Shown piece by piece: positions 11,991 through 21,819 of a DNA stretch of 64,000 bases. The notes beneath the pieces are model-generated. The model was not told where the DNA came from, did not search any database, and saw only the letters and a list, made by a program, of their open reading frames with translations. The position numbers were made by a program, and so were the translations under genes. Numbering within the stretch: the first letter of the stretch is position 1; every line of letters begins with the position of its first letter. Source of the DNA: Spiroplasma apis B31 (lineage in GTDB: Bacteria; Bacillota_I; Bacilli_A; Mycoplasmatales; Mycoplasmataceae); NCBI RefSeq assembly GCF_000500935.1, contig NC_022998.1, forward strand, positions 124,001-188,000. Reading direction: 5' to 3'.

Positions 11991-14864
11991 ATGAAAAAAT
12001 TATTAATTGGATTGTTGACAGTATCTATGTCAACAGCTGTTGCTTCAAATGCAGTAGCGTGTACAAACTTTAAAGTAAATGAGTTAAACGAACCTTTAAA
12101 GATAGAAAATCCAAATGCCGATGGGGGCACAAAGCAAGGTGAACAATTACTCAAAACTTATAACAAATCAAAATCAATGAAGTGAGGAGAAGTTTTAACA
12201 AAAGATTATAGTTCATCAAGTGAAAAAGGTCCTCAAGCTAGATCTGCAAATTTATCTAACTCTATTACAAAGTCAACATTAGCAAAGAAACAAATTCTTA
12301 ATATAACTGATAATTTATCATTTACACCTTATACAGATATCGGTATAGTTAAAGATACTGCTGAATACCTTTTAAAAGAGAAAGGTGTTAGTTCAAACCA
12401 TCACGGTGATGCTGAAAAAAGTCTAATTGACAAGAATAACGAGTATAATAACCTAGGTAAATTAATTAACAACAAAGAAATTTTTAGTGATAATGACGGC
12501 ATAACATTAGGTTTTATGCAAAATGCTAGCGACGAAGATAACTTAGTACCTATGTGAGACGCCGCACCAAATAGGAGTTCAAATAATTCAGCTAAATGAT
12601 TTGAAAAAAGATTTGAAGAATGAACAAACAACGGTCTAAAAACTGAAAAATTAACCATATCATTTGGACCGTTTGCAAATTCCCTTTGACATGAAGCATA
12701 TAAAAATAATTTAACAGAAGAAGAATTAGCAGATAAGTTACAAAAGATTTCAGAGAATTACTCAACAAAAAAATTCGACTTTTACTTTGCAGCACCTTAT
12801 TTGTCAAATAAAGGTAGCTATGCGGATTCTCAAAGACTTTTAGCAGGGGCTTTAAAAATACTTCTAGAAAAACATAATGATTTTGATATAAGATTGTCCC
12901 TTGTTGTCTCAACAGAAGATGGAATCTCAAGTGTCGCTGGACAAGAAAGTTGAAATGGAGATATTTCATTATTATCAGATGAGGAGTTTCCTTTATTCAT
13001 GTTCACCAAGTACTTGGGTACGAATTTTAGATTAAATCTAGTATTACCATATTTGACATATACTGATAAGCACTCTTCAAATGAAGATTGAGAATTACCA
13101 ATCATGAAAAAAGCAATTGAGAATACAAAAAATACTTGAAAGATTATGAATCAAAATGTTAATGAAAATAATCAGACAAGAGATGACAAATTTTATTTTA
13201 AACATATGGGAGTTACTCCTTGAATTGGTAGACGTGCAGAAAAAGCGGTTTATAATTTTACTGCTAAGGATGCATTGGAATTGAGAAAATTTGCAGTGGA
13301 AAAAGGGTTAGGACAAATCTCGATGTTCTACTTAACAAGAGACTATCCGTCTAAGTTTGAAAGTAATAATGAAAGTAAGGAGGCTTTAGCTGATAAAAAT
13401 CCACTAGACCAAAACATAAGATCTGGTGCAGGGTTTGAAAAACTTACTTTTGCTAAGATATTATCAGGTCATTTAAATGAAGCCAAAGACGAAGTAACAA
13501 AAGCTGAGGATTTAGAAAAATTAGATGGATATATTGACTACGATAAGAATATTAAAAATAATAAAGAGCTAGACAAAATTATTCAAAAGGAGCCTAATCA
13601 ATGAGATGGTGTATCAGGAAGTACGCCAGGTGACGGTAATGTTGTAGCACCATCTACACCAAGTACTTCTTCTAAATCTAATTACATATCTTGAAAAGAC
13701 GCTAACCCGAACCGTAGCTCTAAAATAAACCAAAAAGCAACTCCAAATGGTAGCACTTATTTTTCTCCTTACCTAGATGCCGGTCTATATGAAGGAAATG
13801 ATATATCAAAAATAAGAGAGGTTTCTGGTTTAGATCACTTAACACTAGCGTTTGTTCAACAAGTAAATAGTCATAGTAATTATCTTGATTTATCAATAGC
13901 AGGTATTGAAAATAAAGGAGAAGGATTCGATTGGTGAGAAAAAAGTCAGTTATATGAAAAAGATTTAAAACCATTAATTGAATCAAATAACTTTAAAAAT
14001 ATTAAAGTAGCATATGGTGGAGCAACAACAGGGGGATATATTGAAAAAAACCCTTGAAATGTGGCTTATAAACAAGCAAATGGGGATATTAATAAAGCTG
14101 CAGAACTATTGGAAGAAGCCTTAATCAAGTTCAACCAAAGTCTTGTAGATTTAGCAAAAAGAAAAAATCATAATGTTGAAATGCCAAAAAACATAGACTT
14201 TGATATTGAAGGTCAAGCTCAAAATGATGAAACAGGTAATGCTGTTTTGGCTAAAACATTAGCAAATATGAAGAAAAAAGACAGCTCATGAAACTTTTCT
14301 ATAACACTTCCAGTACTTCCAACAGGGTTAACCAGCGTTGGATACAATGTTATGGACAAGTTTACTAAGGCATACAAAAATGCTGGAATTTCATACAAGG
14401 ATTTACCAGTAACAAACTTAATGTTGATGGATTATGGTAATCCAATATACGAAGAGGCAATACGCCAAGGTAAAACAAACTTTGACTTAGCTAAGGAAGC
14501 TGTTGATAACACAAGAGACAATATAGCAAAATCAATTATGAACAATTACAAAGTATCTGATTTATTGAAAAAGGACATCTATAAACTTATTGGTGCGACT
14601 CCTATGATTGGAGTTAATGACACTGTTTCTGGAGTGTTCACTTTAGAAGATGCAAAAGAACTTTATAATTGAGCACAAAATGTCGGATTGGCTTATCTTT
14701 CAATGTGATCTGTTAACGACGACCGTGGAAAAAATGCAAATGGCGTTGGGGTAGCAAAATCATTAGTTAATCATGGACTTAGTTATTTAAGAGAATATGA
14801 TTTCTCAAAAGCATTTAATGGTTCATGGGATGATGGTGTTAAAAATCCTAGCGATAAAGCTTAA
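11991..14864 (+). CDS. Lipoprotein with tandem GH18 (chitinase-like) domains, first copy catalytically degenerate
   Basis: The 957-residue secreted protein starts at the ATG after AAAGGGG, with a KK n-region, hydrophobic core and a lipobox-like AVAC ending at Cys24, so it is probably membrane-anchored outside the cell. Two homologous TIM-barrel units follow. Copy 1 (about residues 111-460) and copy 2 (about 591-950) align by FTPYTDIG/FSPYLDAG, GVTPWIG/GATPMIG and GQISMFYLTRD/AYLSMWSVNDD. Copy 2 has the GH18 acid motif DFDIE with Glu740. Copy 1 has DFYFA at residues 263-267, so the catalytic Glu is Ala. A Ser/Thr/Pro-rich linker joins them. By family, copy 2 should hydrolyse beta-1,4-GlcNAc polymers such as chitin; copy 1 may bind substrate. 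Confidence 0.88.
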
Positions 14865-14877
14865 ATATATATAAATT

Positions 14878-14901
14878 AAAGAGTGTTTAAACTCTTTTTT
14901 A
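14878..14901 (+). terminator. Terminator after GH18 lipoprotein gene
   Basis: AAAGAGT (14878-14884) pairs with ACTCTTT (14891-14897) across a 6-base loop and runs into a T-run. Confidence 0.75.
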
Positions 14902-14920
14902 TTTTCAAAAATGTTTTAAG

Positions 14921-14929
14921 TGTTATAAT
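14921..14929 (+). promoter_or_regulatory. Extended -10 promoter of the pot operon leader
   Basis: TGTTATAAT is an extended -10 element with no clear -35. It would start RNA near 14936, leaving about 30 bases before the leader ORF. Confidence 0.6.
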
Positions 14930-14965
14930 AAATTTTGAACGAATTATTTTATAGGAGGTAAAGCA

Positions 14966-15091
14966 ATGAAACTAATAGATACAATAAATATTTCTCAATA
15001 TATTATATCTGAATGATTAGATGTTGTTATTACAAGAACAGAATGATTCGAAAAGATATTAGAAACTGAATGACTCTCCCTGAATGCGTAA
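14966..15091 (+). CDS. 41-residue leader peptide upstream of potA
   Basis: ATG to TAA with an unusually strong Shine-Dalgarno (AGGAGGT, 14953-14959) in a good position, so it is very likely translated. The peptide contains three UGA Trp codons, at positions 17, 27 and 36, each preceded by Glu: SEWL, TEWF, TEWL, spaced 10 and 9 residues. Under the standard code it would stop after 16 codons. It resembles no protein I know. Its stop codon lies in the first arm of a hairpin, and the codons just before the stop are complementary to the potA ribosome-binding site. A regulatory leader is more likely than an enzyme or structural protein. Confidence 0.65.
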
Positions 15092-15138
15092 TAACTTAGA
15101 TTACGCGATCACAATTAAATACTTTACTTAAAGGGAGA
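15075..15138 (+). promoter_or_regulatory. RNA structure masking the potA ribosome-binding site
   Basis: TCTCCCT at 15075-15081, inside the leader ORF, is fully complementary to AGGGAGA at 15132-15138, the potA Shine-Dalgarno. Nested between them, GCGTAAT (15086-15092, containing the leader stop) pairs with ATTACGC (15100-15106). A ribosome on the end of the leader would cover the first arms of both helices and free the potA site. Confidence 0.55.
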
Positions 15139-15145
15139 AAACACA

Positions 15146-16204
15146 ATGAAAAATAATAAAAACATTTTGGAAATTCGTAACTTGACTAAAAGTTACGATG
15201 GAAAAGTTGTTTTAAGAGGTGTTAGTTTTAATGTCCACGAAGGAGAGTTCATAACTCTTTTAGGTCCTTCTGGTTGTGGAAAAACCACAACCCTAAACAT
15301 AATCGGTGGACGTGAAAAACAAGACTTTGGGGATTTGCTTTTTGAATCAAAAAACTTAACTCCAATACCCAGCAATAAGCGCCAGATTAACACAATTTTT
15401 CAAAATTATGCCTTGTTTCCTCACTATGATGTTTATGACAACATAGCTTATGGTCTAAGAATCAAAAAAATGAAAGAAGACCTTATAGAACAAGAAGTAA
15501 TGAAATATATCAAAAAGTTCTCTTTAGAAGGTCATGAAAATAAAAGAGTTCATGAACTTAGTGGTGGTCAAAAACAAAGGGTGGCAATCGCCAGAGCCTT
15601 AGTTTTAAAACCTAGAATATTGTTACTTGATGAACCAATGTCGGCTCTTGACGTACAATTAAGAAAAAGAATGCAAAACGAGTTAAAAGATTTGCAAGAA
15701 GAAATTGGAATAACATTTATCTTAGTAACACATGACCAAGAAGAAGCACTAACACTAAGTGATAGAGTTGTCGTTATGAATGAAGGTAACATACAACAAA
15801 TAGGAACACCAGAAGAAATTTACAATGAACCAGAAAATAGATGAGTTGCAAACTTCATCGGAGTTTCAAATGTCATTGACAATGGTGTTATGATAAAAGA
15901 CTTAAGACTTAAATTTGATGGAAAAGAGTTTGATTGTATAGACAAAGGTTTTGGTGAAAACGAAACTAATATTGACATAGTTATCAGACCTGAGGATATC
16001 AAGATTTCAGAACCCGGAAAAGGTTACTTTGATGGTATCGTTGAAAATGTTATTTTCAAAGGTGTTCATTATGAGATAACTATCAAAACTGAGTATAGAA
16101 CATTTGTTGCACATACAACCGAGTTCCACGATTTTGACAAGAAAGTTTCTATAAAATGATTTGACAATGATCTTCATGTAATGTGAAAAGAAATTGACGA
16201 TTAA
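15146..16204 (+). CDS. potA: Polyamine ABC transporter ATPase PotA
   Basis: ATP-binding subunit of spermidine/putrescine import. The 352 residues include Walker [11 protein letters not shown]-loop FQNYALFPH, signature LSGGQ, Walker B ILLLDEP and the switch His in VTHDQEEAL, followed by a C-terminal TOBE-like regulatory domain from about residue 240. The ATG follows AAAGGGAG, the site that can be masked by the upstream leader RNA. One UGA Trp is at 15841. The stop overlaps the potB ATG by one base. Confidence 0.95.
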
Positions 16205-17217
16205 TGATTAATCAAGATACTACAAATGTTTTAAATGACAATCTTGACTTAGATCAAGAAGTTGAACATGAATTAGAAGATATTGAAATAATCGAATCGG
16301 AAGGTGAAAATCAAGAATTCGTCTATCCTAAAAAAAGTCTTAAGGAAAGAATCGGCAATTTCAAAGTTGTCAAAGCAATGAAGGGGAAAATATGACCAGT
16401 TTTATTACCCTTCATACTTACAATGGTAATTTTAGTAATATTACCATTATTAGGAATCATAATATTTGCAATAGTTAAGCCAACTGGAAATAGTCTTAAG
16501 TTTTCTGTAAACTTAGATAATTTTTGAAAATTGTTTAGCTCATCAGGAATAATGTCTGTTATGGGATTATCACTTTTATATGCTTTTATAGCAAGTATTA
16601 TTTGCGTTATAATGGCCTACCCAATAGCGCTGATTCTATCTCAATTAAAAAGTAAATGAGTAGCTAAAAACGTATGAATATTATTAACTTTACCAATATG
16701 AATTAGTATGCTACTAAAAATACTTGGTTTGAGAAGTTTATTTTACTTAATGGGTTCAACAACAATAGGAACTCCGTTTGCAGTTATAATTGGAATGGTT
16801 TATATGTTTATACCATTCTCAATTTCTCCAATATATAATGCTCTAGAAAACCAAGACCCAAATTATTATCAAGCTGCGCTTGATTTAAAAGCCAGTAAAG
16901 CAAAAGCCTTTTGACATATAACTTTTAGGCAATCTTTACCTGGTATTTTCACAGCATTTACATTAGTGATTGTTCAAGCAGCAACTTCACTACTTATTGT
17001 GAGATATATGGGTGACGGTAAAATTAATTTAATTACCACAATTATTGAAAACTACTTTTTCAAAGGATCAGACTTTGGATTTGGAGCTACAGTAGCTGTT
17101 GTCCTTGCTGCCCTACTATTTATAATAATGGGGTTAATGAAATTAATTTCAAATAAATTTGAGGTAAGGGGGTCTAAAAAATGAAAAAATTCATTAAATC
17201 AAGTTACTTCGCAATAA
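16204..17217 (+). CDS. potB: Polyamine ABC transporter permease PotB
   Basis: Inner-membrane permease of the polyamine importer. An acidic cytosolic N-terminus of about 60 residues (QEVEHELEDIEIIESEGE) is followed by six transmembrane helices and the EAA-like coupling loop (AALDLKASKAKAFW). The codon at 17182-17184 is UGA (Trp), so in code 4 the frame runs on for ten codons to TAA at 17215-17217 (337 residues). It therefore overlaps the start of potCD by 37 bases. The conserved membrane region ends before this tail. Confidence 0.92.
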
Positions 17218-20200
17218 TACTATTATTTATTTATGTACCAATTGCAGTTATGATGTTTTTTTCATTTAACTCTGGAAAAACTCTTAGCTCATTTGAAGGT
17301 TATAGCACTGAATGATATAGTTACTTTCTAAGTTACTCACCATTCGTTAAATCAATTATCGTATCACTATTTGTTGCAATGGTATCGACAATTATATCTG
17401 TTGTAATTGGTGTTATGGCTTGTGTTGGTTTAGCGAGAATCAAAAGAAGACAATCTAACAACTGAGTGCGTGTAGCAAATATACCACTAGTAAATGCAGA
17501 TGTTATTACAGCTGTTGGACTGATGCTATTATTTGTTATAGCAGGTTTAAAGTTTGGAGCTTTTACTCTAATTGCAGCACACGTTTCATTTAACGTGCCT
17601 TATGTAATAATTACTGTTCTTCCATTTATGCTAAGATTAGATAAAAATATTTTGGAAGCATCTAAAGATCTTGGTGGAACACCTACAAAAACATTTTTTA
17701 AAGTTGTATTACCAATTCTTACACCTTGTATAATAACTGCATCAGCAATTTGTTTTGCTATGAGTTTTGACGACTTTATAATTTCATATTTCACAGGTGG
17801 TGGACAAACTAACGTATCAACATTTATTTATACTGCTAAAAAAATGCAACCATATATAAACGCTTTTGGTACAGTGCTTGTAGCAGTTATATTATTTGTA
17901 ATCATCATCTGAAATGCAGTTCATCTTTCATTTCAAAAAGCAAATGAAACAAAGAATCAAATTAAAAAAGGTGAATATAAAATAAAAAAAATAAGTCAGT
18001 TAAAAAAGAAAATTGCTTATTACAATAAATGTGTTGAAACAAATACAGTTCTTAGAAGAAGTATGAATATATTCAAATGAATTAATTATGGAATTATTTC
18101 ATTAGAAGTAAAAAGGTTAAATGCAATTAACCACAACGCAAAAATTAGTAAACTGGAGTGAAAACTTGATAGAATCTCAAATGAAATAAAAGAAGAGAGT
18201 AGATTGCAAACAATTCATGCAAAATTAACTCTTAAGAAAAGTCAATTGAGTTCTAAACTTGCGTTATCAAAAAATGAAAAGAGAAATAAAAAACTATCTT
18301 CATTATTGTCTAAGTTAGATAAAAAAATTAGTTATTATGAAAAAGAACTTGATTGAATCAAAGAAAGAGACTCTTACGATAAAGAGTTAGCTAATGATTT
18401 AATTAAACAAATTAACAATTTAAAAGAAGAAAAAAATGGTTTGCAAAACCCAAGTCAAAGTCTTATTACATGATATGATAAAAAAATTGCAAAACTAACT
18501 ATAAAAAAAGATCAATTGATTGAAGGAAGAAATAACTTTAAGCTTCGCTCAACAATCGAAAAAATACAAGCAGTTAAATTAAAAACTGATGAGAAAATAG
18601 CTAAAAAATATCAAATGCTAGAAGAAGCTAAATGAAAAGTATTCAAAAAAGTTTCGTTCTCAAATGCATTAGATAAAGCAATTATCAAGCTAGAAGCATC
18701 AAAAAACAAGCTTTCAAATTATCAAGAGAAATTAGCATCATATGAAGAAAGAAAATCAAAAGTAGTTGATTCAAAGTTAGCAAAAATATTATCAAATATC
18801 AAAAAGAACAATGAAAAACTAGAAAATATTAAGATTGATACAGAAAAGAAAAAAGCAAAATACTTTCCTGATGTATTGTCTGCAGATTACGTTTCAACAA
18901 GAAACAGATGATTCAAAAGAAACTGAAAACAACTTTCAATGGGAACTATTCTTTTGGGTTCATTCTCATTAGTTACAACAGCATACATTATGAACAATAT
19001 CTATGATTTGGTTATTGGTAACTGAGGAAGTTATATTGATCCAAAATTACTAGCGCAATTTGAATCTGAAAATAATGTTAAAATAAACTATCAACAGTAT
19101 GACTCTAACGAAAGTTTATATAACAAAAACTACACTTTCAATTATGACATCATGGTTCCAAGTGACTATATGGTTAAAAAAATGGCCGAAGAAAATATGT
19201 TACAAGAAATTGATTGATGTAAAATAGAAAATATCAAAACTCCTAATGAGTTATTGAATAAAAAAGAATGCTCTGATAAAAAAGATGAAAATGCAACTGA
19301 GGCTATAAATGATGCCCTGCAAGAAACTATGAAATTAACAACAGTTGGAAAAAATGAAGATTTAAATATACTTTCATATTCAGTGCCTTATGTTTGAGGA
19401 GATGTTCGAATAGTTTTCAACTTAGAAAATGAAAATGTCTTAGAGTTTTTGAAAAGTCATAATGAGGGAGAAGATATTTCATCTCCAGAAAATAACCTGA
19501 TTTATCAAAATACGGATACTCAACCAGAAGCTGATGGTTGAATACTAAATGAAAAAAATTTAAGTTGAAATATTTTATGAGAAGCAGCTCAAGAAAATCT
19601 TAACGTTGCACTTAATGAAGACCCAAAAAACGTATTTATGTATGCGTTTGAAAAATTATATGGAAATGTCGAATCTGTACCGAATAAAGATGATAACAAG
19701 ACATTACCTTCAAGAATGGAACAAATTGACAAAGCAGCCGAAGCTGTAATAGAACTATTAAAACCTAGAAATGTTGGGGTATACGGAGATCAATTAATGG
19801 ATAAAGTTCATGATGGTGATTATGATATTGCTGTTATGTATAATGGTGATGTTTTATGATCACTATCACCTGATTATGAATCAGAAGGCGGAGAAGAAGA
19901 CAGTCTTTCAAAACAAGAAGCTAGTGCAGAAGGTGATGAAGAAGAAAATGCTGAAACTCCAAAAGTTATTACTGGTGTACCTGGTGCAAAATCAGAACTT
20001 AATAAAGACAAAAAACAAAAAACAAATATTTTTAGTGACGACTTAGTTATCAGTAAAAGTAACCGTAATATTGACTTAACATACAAATTTATCAACTTTA
20101 TCTATTCTCACGAAAGTCAAATGGCTATCGTAGAAGAAACAAGCCAAACTTCTCCTTTGCAAAGTGTTATTGATAAAATACAAGAAGGCTATGGAAAAGA

Positions 20201-20318
20201 CTCATTATATGCTAAATGATTTTTACCTTCAAAAGAAGGTGAACCATTTGGATTCAATGAAGAGTTAGATAATTATTTAGTTGATAGATACAACAACATA
20301 ATAGCAACAAAAATTTAA
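17181..20318 (+). CDS. potCD: PotC-PotD fusion: polyamine permease joined to substrate-binding protein through a long coiled coil
   Basis: One 1045-residue frame. Residues 1-250 are PotC: six TM helices with the coupling loop EASKDLGGTPTKTFFK. Residues about 250-580 are a highly charged Lys/Glu/Leu/Ser coiled-coil region with heptad-like stretches. A TM helix lies around 587-607, then the PotD-like polyamine-binding domain to the C-terminus (FESENNVKI, YDIMVPSDYMV, VPYVWGDVRI, ATYKFINF-like end). PotCD fusions are known in Mollicutes; the intervening coiled coil of over 300 residues would lie in the cytosol, as the extra TM brings PotD outside. An acidic low-complexity insert (EGGEEDSLSK, GDEEENAE) sits near residues 896-930. 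Confidence 0.92.
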
Positions 20319-20342
20319 AGTTAGAATTTTCTAACTTTTTTT
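20317..20342 (+). terminator. Terminator of the pot operon
   Basis: AAAGTTAG (20317-20324) pairs with CTAACTTT (20331-20338), loop of 6, followed by T residues. It overlaps the potCD stop codon. Confidence 0.8.
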
Positions 20343-20362
20343 AATTTAGAGTTCAAATTTGT

Positions 20363-20368
20363 TATAAT
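20363..20368 (+). promoter_or_regulatory. -10 element of tRNA-Cys
   Basis: A consensus TATAAT 12 bases before the tRNA-Cys gene, in the space after the pot terminator. No clear -35. Confidence 0.5.
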
Positions 20369-20380
20369 ATTTTTTGTAAT

Positions 20381-20455
20381 GGTACCATAGCCAAGAGGCT
20401 AAGGCATGGGACTGCAACTCCCTGATCGTCGGTTCGACTCCGACTGGTACCTCCA
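20381..20455 (+). tRNA. tRNA-Cys (GCA)
   Basis: 75-nt cloverleaf with acceptor GGTACCA/TGGTACC, anticodon loop CTGCAAC between stems GGGA and TCCC, and encoded CCA. Single-gene transcript. Confidence 0.95.
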
Positions 20456-20472
20456 AAATGAAATAAATAATC

Positions 20473-20496
20473 AAAACCCACCTCGGTGGGTTTTAA
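20473..20496 (+). terminator. Terminator of tRNA-Cys
   Basis: AAAACCCACC (20473-20482) and GGTGGGTTTT (20485-20494) form a perfect 10-bp stem around a TC spacer. The T-run is short, but stem stability is high. Confidence 0.75.
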
Positions 20497-20570
20497 AGTA
20501 CTTGTAAATGTAAAAGTTGCAACTATTTAACAAAAATTGAAAAAAATATATACATTAAAAATATATTTGT

Positions 20571-20631
20571 TATAATAAATATTGTCGATTTTATAACAAA
20601 TCGCAATAATTATTAAAAATTGTATTATAAT
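20571..20631 (+). promoter_or_regulatory. Possible tandem -10 elements before the nine-tRNA operon
   Basis: Two perfect TATAAT boxes (20571-20576 and 20626-20631) precede tRNA-Arg by 81 and 26 bases. Between them CGATTT/AAATCG (20586-20602) forms a small inverted repeat. No strong -35 is visible for either. Confidence 0.45.
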
Positions 20632-20657
20632 ATTTTTGGTTGTTTTTATTATTATTT

Positions 20658-20734
20658 GCGCCCTTAGATCAATTGGATAGATCGTTTGACTACGGATCAA
20701 AAGGTTAGGGGTTCGAGTCCCTTAGGGCGCGCCA
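20658..20734 (+). tRNA. tRNA-Arg (ACG)
   Basis: 77-nt cloverleaf with acceptor GCGCCCT/AGGGCGC, anticodon loop CTACGGA, encoded CCA. A34 is expected to be edited to inosine. First gene of a nine-tRNA run. Confidence 0.95.
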
Positions 20735-20779
20735 TTTTAGGAACAACTAATGAATATTCAAAATTAATATTCATTACTT

Positions 20780-20856
20780 CGGGAAGTGGCTCAGCTTGGT
20801 AGAGCATTCGGTTTGGGACCGAAGGGTCGCAGGTTCGAATCCTGTCTTCCCGACCA
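20780..20856 (+). tRNA. tRNA-Pro (UGG)
   Basis: 77-nt cloverleaf with acceptor CGGGAAG/CTTCCCG, anticodon loop TTTGGGA between TCGG and CCGA stems, and encoded CCA. Confidence 0.95.
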
Positions 20857-20881
20857 TTAATTTAATATTTATTTTATATAT

Positions 20882-20957
20882 GGGCCCGTAGCTCAGCTGG
20901 GAGAGCACCTGCCTTGCACGCAGGGGGTCGACGGTTCGATCCCGTTCGGGTCCACCA
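20882..20957 (+). tRNA. tRNA-Ala (UGC)
   Basis: 76-nt cloverleaf with acceptor GGGCCCG/CGGGTCC, anticodon loop CTTGCAC, and encoded CCA. Confidence 0.95.
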
Positions 20958-20964
20958 TATATAT

Positions 20965-21041
20965 GGCGGGGTAGCTCAGCTGGTTAGAGCGCTCGGCTCA
21001 TACCCGGGAGGTCAAGAGTTCAAGTCTCTTCCCCGCTACCA
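20965..21041 (+). tRNA. tRNA-Met (CAU), elongator
   Basis: 77-nt cloverleaf, anticodon loop CTCATAC, encoded CCA. The body (GGCGGGGTAGCTCAGCTGG, CCCGCTACCA end) closely follows the Bacillus elongator tRNA-Met type and lacks the initiator features of the CAU tRNA at 21292. Confidence 0.9.
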
Positions 21042-21064
21042 TATATTTATCAATTTTATATTAT

Positions 21065-21141
21065 GGACCTTTAGCTCAGTTGGTTAGAGCATCCGGCTCA
21101 TAACCGGATGGTCATTGGTTCGAGTCCAATAAGGTCCACCA
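21065..21141 (+). tRNA. tRNA-Ile2 (CAU, lysidine type)
   Basis: 77-nt cloverleaf with CAU anticodon. The acceptor GGACCTT/AAGGTCC and the body match the Bacillus tRNA-Ile2 type, in which C34 is changed to lysidine to read AUA. A TilS enzyme is required and is not in the window. AUA is common in the genes here. Confidence 0.88.
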
Positions 21142-21190
21142 TAATTTGACTCTAGATAAATTCGCGAATTATGTGGAACGAAATAAATAC

Positions 21191-21283
21191 GGAAGATTAC
21201 CCAAGTCTGGCTGAAGGGGTCGGTCTTGAAAACCGAGAGTCGGGGAAACCCGAGCGGGGGTTCGAATCCCTCATCTTCCGCCA
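21191..21283 (+). tRNA. tRNA-Ser (UGA)
   Basis: 93-nt class II tRNA with acceptor GGAAGAT/ATCTTCC, anticodon loop CTTGAAA, long variable arm (CGGGGAAACCCG) and encoded CCA. Confidence 0.95.
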
Positions 21284-21291
21284 TTTTATAT

Positions 21292-21367
<76 letters not shown>

Positions 21368-21371
21368 TTTT

Positions 21372-21448
21372 GGCCCCATAGCGAAGTTGGTTATCGCGCC
21401 TCCCTGTCACGGAGGAGATCACGGGTTCGAGTCCCGTTGGGGTCGCCA
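21372..21448 (+). tRNA. tRNA-Asp (GUC)
   Basis: 77-nt cloverleaf with acceptor GGCCCCA/TGGGGTC, anticodon loop CTGTCAC, and encoded CCA. It begins 4 bases after tRNA-fMet. Confidence 0.95.
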
Positions 21449-21456
21449 TTATTAAT

Positions 21457-21532
21457 GGTTTTGTAGCTCAGTTGGTAGAGCAGTTGACTGAAGCTCAACG
21501 TGTCGGCGGTTCAATTCCGTCCAAAACCACCA
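21457..21532 (+). tRNA. tRNA-Phe (GAA)
   Basis: 76-nt cloverleaf with acceptor GGTTTTG/CAAAACC, anticodon loop CTGAAGC, and encoded CCA. Last gene of the nine-tRNA run. Confidence 0.95.
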
Positions 21533-21546
21533 TTATTGAAACTGCG

Positions 21547-21573
21547 ACATCTTAAATAAAGATGTTTTTTTTA
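21547..21573 (+). terminator. Terminator of the nine-tRNA operon
   Basis: ACATCTT (21547-21553) pairs with AAGATGT (21559-21565), 5-base loop, then a long T-run. Confidence 0.85.
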
Positions 21574-21621
21574 TTGATTGATAAAAAATCATAATTAATA
21601 ATTTATTTTTATAAAAAAAGT

Positions 21622-21650
21622 TTGCAAATTATGAATGATTATCTTATAAT
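21622..21650 (+). promoter_or_regulatory. Promoter of tRNA-Ile
   Basis: TTGCAA (21622-21627), a 17-base spacer and TATAAT (21645-21650). One of the clearest sigma-70 type promoters in the window, 14 bases ahead of the tRNA. Confidence 0.75.
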
Positions 21651-21663
21651 TAATATTGTTTTA

Positions 21664-21740
<77 letters not shown>

Positions 21741-21753
21741 TTTAGAATCAAAT

Positions 21754-21790
21754 AAGGCACTTCATGTATTTTAGGGAAGTGTCTTTTCTT
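21754..21790 (+). terminator. Terminator of tRNA-Ile
   Basis: AAGGCACTTC (21754-21763) pairs with GAAGTGTCTT (21776-21785), including one G-U, across a 12-base loop, followed by T-rich sequence. Confidence 0.7.
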
Positions 21791-21819
21791 ATTAAACATT
21801 GAAAATAGAAGGGGTAATC

